From Bradyrhizobium guangzhouense (GTDB taxonomy: Bacteria; Pseudomonadota; Alphaproteobacteria; Rhizobiales; Xanthobacteraceae), in the NCBI RefSeq assembly GCF_004114955.1, contig NZ_CP030053.1, positions 5,890,001 through 5,954,000 on the forward strand: DNA of 64,000 nucleotides, written 5' to 3'. The position numbers were made by a program, and so were the translations under genes. Shown here one piece after another: positions 58,960 to 64,000 of this stretch; the stretch's first letter is position 1, and each line of letters begins with the position of its first letter. Under the pieces are notes generated by a model. The model had not been told where the DNA came from. It made no database searches and worked only from the letters and a program-made list of their open reading frames with translations.

Positions 58960-60531
58960 CTACCAAAAGCTCCGCTGCATCGGCATCGGCTGGGCCGGCT
59001 GATAGTACTGGTACTGGCCGGCGCGGCGGCGCGGCGCGACCGGTTGGGGATCGCGCTGCCCGAAGAAGAAGAAGCCATTGCCGCCGAAGGCGCCGCCATT
59101 GCCCCAGCCATCGTCGCTGGCCATTTCCACCGGCGGCGCGGTCGGCTTGCGGGTGATGAAGCCGCCTTGCGGGTGGTTGCTCAGGACTGCCACAAACTCG
59201 GTGCGGTAGTTGGTCTCGGCGCTCAAGGGCTCGTCCGAGATGATGATCGATGAACGCGGCAACGCGGTCGGCGCGATGCGATCCCACACCTCCTGCGGGA
59301 TGGTGATGCGGTCGAGCGCGTCCTTGGCGTTGTCGCCCTCGTCGATGCTGACGACGCTCCAGCGCAGGCCCGTGTCGTTCTTCGCCATCGCCGTGAAGAT
59401 GTGCGTGCCGATCGGCTGGTCGGGATTGCGGATGGTGACCGGAACCTCGATGCTGGTATCGAACACCTCGCCGCCACCATCCGGCGCGGGCTTGTGGGTG
59501 TTGCGCCGGACATAGAGCTTCTGCGTGGCGCGGCTGATGTAGACCGAGACCGGCTCCAGCGCGAGCTTGGCATCCAGCGCAGCCTTCACGGCGTCGGCCT
59601 TCTTGGCCGCAGCGGCCTTCGCTGCATCCTTGGTCGCGGCAACCGCGTCGCGCTTGGGCTGCGCCGCAGCCTTGGCGGCGTCGAGCTGGGTTGCGGCATC
59701 AGCGGCCTTGGCCGCCACCTTCTGTTTCAGCTCGTCGGCCTTTGCCTTGGCCTGGTCGGACTTGGCGTTCGCGACAAGCTTGTCGGCATAGGCGTTCTCG
59801 GCGTCGGCGCGCGCCTTCTGCTGCTCGAGCTTGCGCAGCGTTGCCGGAAGCGATTGCGCCTCCTTCGCCGCCGCAGCCGCAGCCTTCTTGGTCTCGTCTG
59901 CAGCCCTGATGGCCTCCTCGGCCTCGGCGGAAAGCTTGTCGATGCGTCCGGGCGCGGCAGCAATGGCCTCCTTGCTCGGCACGAACAGCGAGGGATGCGA
60001 GAATTCGACCGGAGCAGCGTCATACGGCGAGATGATCACCCGCATGCCGATATTGGTCTTGTCGAACAGGCTCTCGGCAAAGTTGAAGGGCATGCGCACG
60101 CAGCCGTGCGAGGCCGCGTAACCGGGCAGCGGTCCGCCGTGCAGCGCGATGCCGTTCCAGGTGATGCGCTGCATGTTCGGCATCCAGGCGTCGTCATACA
60201 TGGTCGAGTGGTGGTCCTTGTCCTTCTCGACGACGGCGAAGACGCCCGCGGGCGTCTCGCGGCCGGTGGTGCCGGTCGAAACCGGCGCGCGCAGGATCCA
60301 GCCCTCGGAATCGTAGAACGTCACCTGCTGGCTCTTGAGCGACACGATGGCCATGATCGGCTCGCCTGCTTCGCGCGGAGCCACCGCCTCGGCGGTCTGG
60401 CGCGGCTGCTTGGCGGCAAGGGCCTGGCTCGGGGCGGCCAGCGCAAGCGCCGCCGCGACCATCACAATTCCGGGAGCCCCCCAACGCCGCGCCACTCGAT
60501 TGGATTGCGCCGTCGTGATCAGGTCTTTCAT
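58960..60531 (-). CDS. L,D-transpeptidase with long coiled coil and second degenerate YkuD-like domain
   Basis: A 523-aa exported protein starting at ATG 60531, with a signal segment (GAPGIVMVAAALALAAPSQALA). The catalytic YkuD domain comes first, at residues 60-165: His131 (ALHGGPLPGYAA) and Cys144 in SHGCVRMP, with a TGTTGRETPAGVF lead. Residues about 190-330 form an Ala/Lys-rich coiled coil. Residues 335-455 repeat the YkuD outline (VSVYISRATQKLYVRR...PVTIRNPDQPIGTHIFTAM) without any catalytic Cys motif. The tail is Gly/Phe/Gln rich. It crosslinks peptidoglycan or attaches proteins to it. Confidence 0.88.
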   Translation of the reverse strand: MKDLITTAQSNRVARRWGAPGIVMVAAALALAAPSQALAAKQPRQTAEAVAPREAGEPIMAIVSLKSQQVTFYDSEGWILRAPVSTGTTGRETPAGVFAVVEKDKDHHSTMYDDAWMPNMQRITWNGIALHGGPLPGYAASHGCVRMPFNFAESLFDKTNIGMRVIISPYDAAPVEFSHPSLFVPSKEAIAAAPGRIDKLSAEAEEAIRAADETKKAAAAAAKEAQSLPATLRKLEQQKARADAENAYADKLVANAKSDQAKAKADELKQKVAAKAADAATQLDAAKAAAQPKRDAVAATKDAAKAAAAKKADAVKAALDAKLALEPVSVYISRATQKLYVRRNTHKPAPDGGGEVFDTSIEVPVTIRNPDQPIGTHIFTAMAKNDTGLRWSVVSIDEGDNAKDALDRITIPQEVWDRIAPTALPRSSIIISDEPLSAETNYRTEFVAVLSNHPQGGFITRKPTAPPVEMASDDGWGNGGAFGGNGFFFFGQRDPQPVAPRRRAGQYQYYQPAQPMPMQRSFW

Positions 60532-60829
60532 GCCATTCCCCGGTTGCCTGTCCGCACTTGGTTCATCATCGATCACATTGCGATGTTTGGATTAAGAATT
60601 CGCAGCCACCTTCAGTTCCGTTCTCGGCGATATCAGGTCCGTTCCGGCGACGAAACTCTCTTATACGACGGTCCATGCGGGCGGAAGGGCGGTCCGCCGC
60701 CCAGGCTGGCCCGGAGCTTTCGGACGCGCTGCGGCAGACATGTCGGCCCGCCGGAGGCCGGGGCAGGATGTGACCGGAATCACAGAGAAGTGTATCCAGG
60801 CAGCAAGCGATCGAGACTGACGTCGTCAT
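60532..60829. other. Intergenic region without a gene
   Basis: The gap of about 300 bp between the L,D-transpeptidase start and the end of the CoA-transferase gene. No convincing reading frame, promoter pair or repeat is visible except the hairpin at its right edge. Confidence 0.5.
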
Positions 60830-60853
60830 GGCGCGCCCGCCTTACGGCGCGCC
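60830..60853 (-). terminator. Hairpin at the end of the CoA-transferase gene
   Basis: GGCGCGCC occurs at 60830-60837 and again at 60846-60853. Each copy is self-complementary, and together they give an 8-bp stem with an 8-base loop across the stop codon. Confidence 0.4.
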
Positions 60854-62035
60854 GACGGCCTTGTTCGCGACGAGCGTGTCGATTTCGGCATCGCTCAATC
60901 CGGCCTCGCGCAACACTTCGCGCGAATGCTCGCCAAGCCGCGGCGCCATGCGGTGGATGCCGGCCGGGCTCTCGGAGAATTTTGTCGCCGGACGCGCCTG
61001 GCGAATTCGCCCTTCTGTCGGGTGATCGATATCGGCAAACAGACCGACGGCCTCGAGATGCGGCTGCTCGCCGATCTCGCTCAGCTTGGCGAAAGCGGTG
61101 TGGGGCACGTCGAGCCGCAGCAAAAGCTCTTCCCATTCCGCGGTGGTGCGGGTCGGCCCGATCTCGCTCATGCGGTCGTAGACCTTGTCGATGTTCTGGG
61201 AGCGCAGCACGGGATCGCGTACGCCGAGCTCCTCGATCAGCTCGGGGCGGCCGACGGCCTCGAAGAAGGCGCACCAATTGTCGCCGGAATAGGGCAGCAT
61301 CGTCAGCCAGCCGTCTTTGGTCTTCACCGGACGGCGGTTCTTCATGCGCTTGTAGCCGGTCGGGCCGATCGGCGGATCGAACGCATGCCCGCCCAGCATC
61401 TCGATGCTGTTGAAGCCCGCGATCGTCTCCAGCATCGGCACCTCGACCATCTGGCCCTGCCCGGTGCGCTCGCGGCGAAACAGCGCCGCAGACACGGCGC
61501 CGACCATCGCCATCGCGCAGATCTTGTCGCCGATCAGGCTCGGGACGAAGTGCGGCTCCTCGTCCGATCCGATCGATGATGCGAGGCCCGAGGCCGCCTG
61601 GATGATCTCGTCGAAGGCCGGCCGCGCGGCCCACGGTCCATCCTGGCCGAAGCCGGTCGCGGCCGCATAGATCAGCCGCGGATTGAGCTTTGCGCAGTCT
61701 CCGTAACCGAAGCCGAGCCGGGCCATCGCGGCCGGACGCACATTGGTCACCAGCGCGTCGACCGTCGGGATCAGTCTTGCGAGCGCCGCCTTGCCATCGG
61801 GATGTTTCAGGTCGAGCGCGAGACTGCGCTTGTTGCGGTTGACCGCCATGAACTGGCCGCTCATGCCGCGGTTCCGGAACAGGCCGGTGTAGCGCCAGGT
61901 GTCGCCCGTCAGCGGCTCGATCTTGATGACGTCGGCGCCCCAGTCCCCGAGCATCTGCGCGGCATATGGACCGAACAGCACGCTCGTCAGATCGAGAACG
62001 CGGATGCCGCTGAGAGGGCCTGATGGTGCCATCAT
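60842..62035 (-). CDS. Family III CoA transferase (CaiB/BaiF)
   Basis: A 397-aa enzyme that moves CoA between carboxylic acids. It opens with SGIRVLDLTSVLFGPYAAQMLGDWGADVIKIEPLTGDTWR, has VNRNKRSLALDLKHPDGKAALARLI and the catalytic Asp142 in ARPAFDEIIQAASGLAS, then PSLIGDKICAMAMVGAVSAALFRRERTGQGQMVEVPMLE. It stands alone on the minus strand with its own upstream gap; the substrate pair is unknown. Rhizobia carry many such genes for odd carboxylic acids. Confidence 0.92.
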   Translation of the reverse strand: MMAPSGPLSGIRVLDLTSVLFGPYAAQMLGDWGADVIKIEPLTGDTWRYTGLFRNRGMSGQFMAVNRNKRSLALDLKHPDGKAALARLIPTVDALVTNVRPAAMARLGFGYGDCAKLNPRLIYAAATGFGQDGPWAARPAFDEIIQAASGLASSIGSDEEPHFVPSLIGDKICAMAMVGAVSAALFRRERTGQGQMVEVPMLETIAGFNSIEMLGGHAFDPPIGPTGYKRMKNRRPVKTKDGWLTMLPYSGDNWCAFFEAVGRPELIEELGVRDPVLRSQNIDKVYDRMSEIGPTRTTAEWEELLLRLDVPHTAFAKLSEIGEQPHLEAVGLFADIDHPTEGRIRQARPATKFSESPAGIHRMAPRLGEHSREVLREAGLSDAEIDTLVANKAVGAP

Positions 62036-62197
62036 CGCTTCACGGTGGTTGGAGGACGCATATCATCGGCCGCATCGCACGCGATGTCGGCGAGGGAGAC
62101 GATACATTGATTGTCAGGCGTGAGATGTAGCGCAGAATTCAGATGCGTATGCGCAAGCCGCAGCCGTTCCGTTTGACCGGTTCGGCACCTTCGGCCG

Positions 62198-63628
62198 CTA
62201 GACGCCCAGCGCCTTGCGGTCGAACGTACGCAGGAGACGCAGCGACAACGTCCGCACATTGGCGACATTGAGAAGCCACGCGGTGGCGGCGTAGGCAAAG
62301 CCCCCCGCGACGCTCACGATGATCAGCGCCGCGATACCTGTCCCATGGACCTGCGACCGTGCGAGCAGAATCGCAGCTGCCATTGCCGCGGCGGAAGCGG
62401 CGACGCCGGCCAGCCTGACGACGTCGAACGGCACGGGATAGGCACGGTGCATCAACACGACGGCGACGACGAAGCCGATCGCCTCGGTTGCAAGCGTCGC
62501 CAGCGCGGCGCCGTAGATGCCATAACCCCTCACCATTGCGAGCATCAGCGCCACGCTCACGACCAGCGTGAGAAACGACTGCGCCGCCAGCATGAAGGGG
62601 CGCTCGGCGAGCTGGAAGCTGAGCTGGACGTAGAATTGATTGGCGATGCCGAAGCAGCGGGCGAGCACCAGCGTCGGCAACAGCGCGGACACACCGGCGC
62701 GAAAATCGACACCGACGAGCGTGCCCGTGACCTGATCGGCGGCAAGCGCCAGCCAGACCGCGACCGGCGCGACGACGACGAGCAGCAGTTCGAGACTCTC
62801 GGTCAGCCGCTCCCGCGTCGTGTCCTGCTCCGACAGCGAGCGGAACACCATCGGCACGGTGGCCGCGGCGACGCTGGTGGCGATCATGACCATGAACTGG
62901 CGCGGCAGGTCGGCGGCGACACCGAAAATGCCGGCGGAATCCTTGCCGAGCAAAAAGGCGACAATGAGCCGGTCGCTGGCCGAGTAGACCGCGACGGACA
63001 ATCCGGCCAGCGTCAACGGCAGGCCGTAGCGCGCGAGCTGCATGAACTGGCTGCGCGAGAAGCTTGCGACCCTGGCGCGATCGCTGACGAGATTGAGGAT
63101 GACGCCGGCGAACGAGCCGAGGCCAAAGGCGGCGAGCAGGCCCATGCCGCCCCAGCCAAGCCAGATCCCGAGCAGGCCGAATCCGACGCTCGACACGCTG
63201 CGCACCATCGAGATCGCCGCGAATCGAAAGGGCCGAAACTTGGCGCGTTCGAATTCCTGGCCGACGTCGAACCCATTCGACATGATCGCGACGAACATGC
63301 TGGCGAGCACCAGCGCGACGCTGACGTCGCTGCGGAACAGGAATACCAGCGGGGTCGCCGCGCACATGGCGAGGACGGTCAGTGCAAAGCCAACCATCGC
63401 CGTGCCGCGGAAATCCACTTCCGCCGACATCGCCTGATAGCGCGACACCGACAGCTTGATCCAGGCGAAAAAGATCGCGCCCAGAATGCCGGCGATGCTC
63501 ATGCCGACGACATAGACACCATACTCCGCCGGCGTCAGCAGCCGCGTGTAGGCGGTGACCGCGAAAAAGCCCATCGCCGCAGACAGGATGTAGCTGACGA
63601 GGTAGATGGAGAAATGGCGGTTCAGCAT
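62198..63628 (-). CDS. Polysaccharide flippase (Wzx/MATE-like, oligosaccharide transporter)
   Basis: A 476-aa, 12- to 14-helix membrane protein. HFSIYLVSYILSAAMGFFAVTAYTRLLTPAEYGVYVVGMSIAGILGAIFFAWIKLSVSRY is the classic Wzx opening. Later helices include LARYGLPLTLAGLSVAVYSASDRLIVAFLLGKDSAGIFGVAADLP and YGIYGAALATLATEAIGFVVAVVLMHRAYPVPFD. It moves lipid-linked sugar units across the inner membrane. No other polysaccharide genes are in view on its left; the partial frame at 63837 is divergent and may belong to the same cluster. Confidence 0.88.
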   Translation of the reverse strand: MLNRHFSIYLVSYILSAAMGFFAVTAYTRLLTPAEYGVYVVGMSIAGILGAIFFAWIKLSVSRYQAMSAEVDFRGTAMVGFALTVLAMCAATPLVFLFRSDVSVALVLASMFVAIMSNGFDVGQEFERAKFRPFRFAAISMVRSVSSVGFGLLGIWLGWGGMGLLAAFGLGSFAGVILNLVSDRARVASFSRSQFMQLARYGLPLTLAGLSVAVYSASDRLIVAFLLGKDSAGIFGVAADLPRQFMVMIATSVAAATVPMVFRSLSEQDTTRERLTESLELLLVVVAPVAVWLALAADQVTGTLVGVDFRAGVSALLPTLVLARCFGIANQFYVQLSFQLAERPFMLAAQSFLTLVVSVALMLAMVRGYGIYGAALATLATEAIGFVVAVVLMHRAYPVPFDVVRLAGVAASAAAMAAAILLARSQVHGTGIAALIIVSVAGGFAYAATAWLLNVANVRTLSLRLLRTFDRKALGV

Positions 63629-63836
63629 GCGTGCACGGGACTGGCGGCCTTGAAATCGAGCGGCCGTTAATCAGTTGGACCTTGGCGTGATGGTTCGACT
63701 GCGCCGCAGCATCTCCCAAGATAGTCATTTAAGTCTGCAAATCGGCCACCGAATGGGATGGCCCCACCGCTTTTGCGCGTTAGCGTTAAATTTGCCCTGT
63801 CCTTGAACGGGCCGCTGCGATCACCGAAAAGAAACC

Positions 63837-64000
63837 ATGATTTTAAAGACGTCGCCCGACGTTTGGTTAATGGGTGGACTGGCTAAGATGGACGTTGTCG
63901 ACCGCATAGGGGCAAACCCGGGCTCCCTGCCCCATGGCGGGACGGATGCATCCCTGGTGCCGGCATCCCCTGGGGACCGGGGCGAGCGGATGACGCTCAA
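63837..64000 (+). CDS. Partial reading frame at the window's right edge
   Basis: Open from ATG 63837 (MILKTSPDVWLMGGLAKMDVVDRIGANPG) to the end of the window, 54 codons with no stop. The start could also be ATG 63870 or 63888; the ribosome site is poor in each case. No domain can be recognised in this short stretch. Divergent from the flippase gene, so possibly the first gene of a polysaccharide cluster. Confidence 0.4.
   Translation, partial: MILKTSPDVWLMGGLAKMDVVDRIGANPGSLPHGGTDASLVPASPGDRGERMTL

Overview
The window looks like chromosomal DNA of a Bradyrhizobium-type alphaproteobacterium. The GC content is high. Several signals are typical of the group: a ROSE RNA thermometer in front of a small heat-shock gene, a GTTC-N7-GTTC LexA box, an EcfG-type general-stress promoter (GGAAC-N16-CGTT), REP-like palindromes, and many MFS/ABC/IclR/LysR catabolic cassettes. 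No rRNA, tRNA or CRISPR array was found.

Layout. 1-1240: degraded transposase pieces plus a small glyoxalase-related protein. 1433-7145: an accessory block with a 1336-aa XRE-HTH protein that carries a nuclease-like domain and a STAND-like region without a P-loop, divergent from two genes of unknown function; this is the best candidate for an undescribed defence-type system. 7167-9812: DNA repair, with Ku facing a tight three-gene operon (two Cys-rich proteins and a SRAP/HMCES-type protein) preceded by a perfect LexA box. 10046-13038: small conserved proteins around a ROSE-controlled Hsp20 gene. 13297-21039: an exported protein and a 2357-aa RTX/cadherin-like protein with an N-terminal HExxH motif. 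21040-30550: aldo/keto reductase, GlxA-type regulator divergent from SDR + DJ-1/PfpI genes, a variant L,D-transpeptidase, murQ with a relic of a BadF-type kinase, a candidate HEPN protein, and a second DJ-1/PfpI gene under a TetR regulator with two visible operators. Four copies of a short palindromic repeat lie between these genes.

30686-38467 appears to be one IclR-controlled catabolic regulon: RraA-type aldolase, MFS - dehydrogenase - MFS operon, SMP-30 lactonase and IclR. Related GAAACG palindromes sit at three of its promoters, and an intact IS4-family element is inserted inside it. 39891-45133 is a sugar ABC uptake operon (binding protein, two permeases, no ATPase) followed by two Gfo/Idh/MocA dehydrogenases. 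45311-48451 holds a LysR regulator divergent from a metallo-beta-lactamase-fold hydrolase and an alpha/beta hydrolase. 48564-54091 has an EcfG-type small secreted protein, a TPR/glycosyltransferase-like protein, an OprB porin and two class III nucleotide cyclases. 54198-57871 has HutD and an aroE - amidohydrolase - binding-protein operon. The right end carries a methyltransferase, a coiled-coil L,D-transpeptidase, a family III CoA transferase, a polysaccharide flippase and a partial reading frame.

Protein assignments rest on reading motifs by eye; no database search was run.
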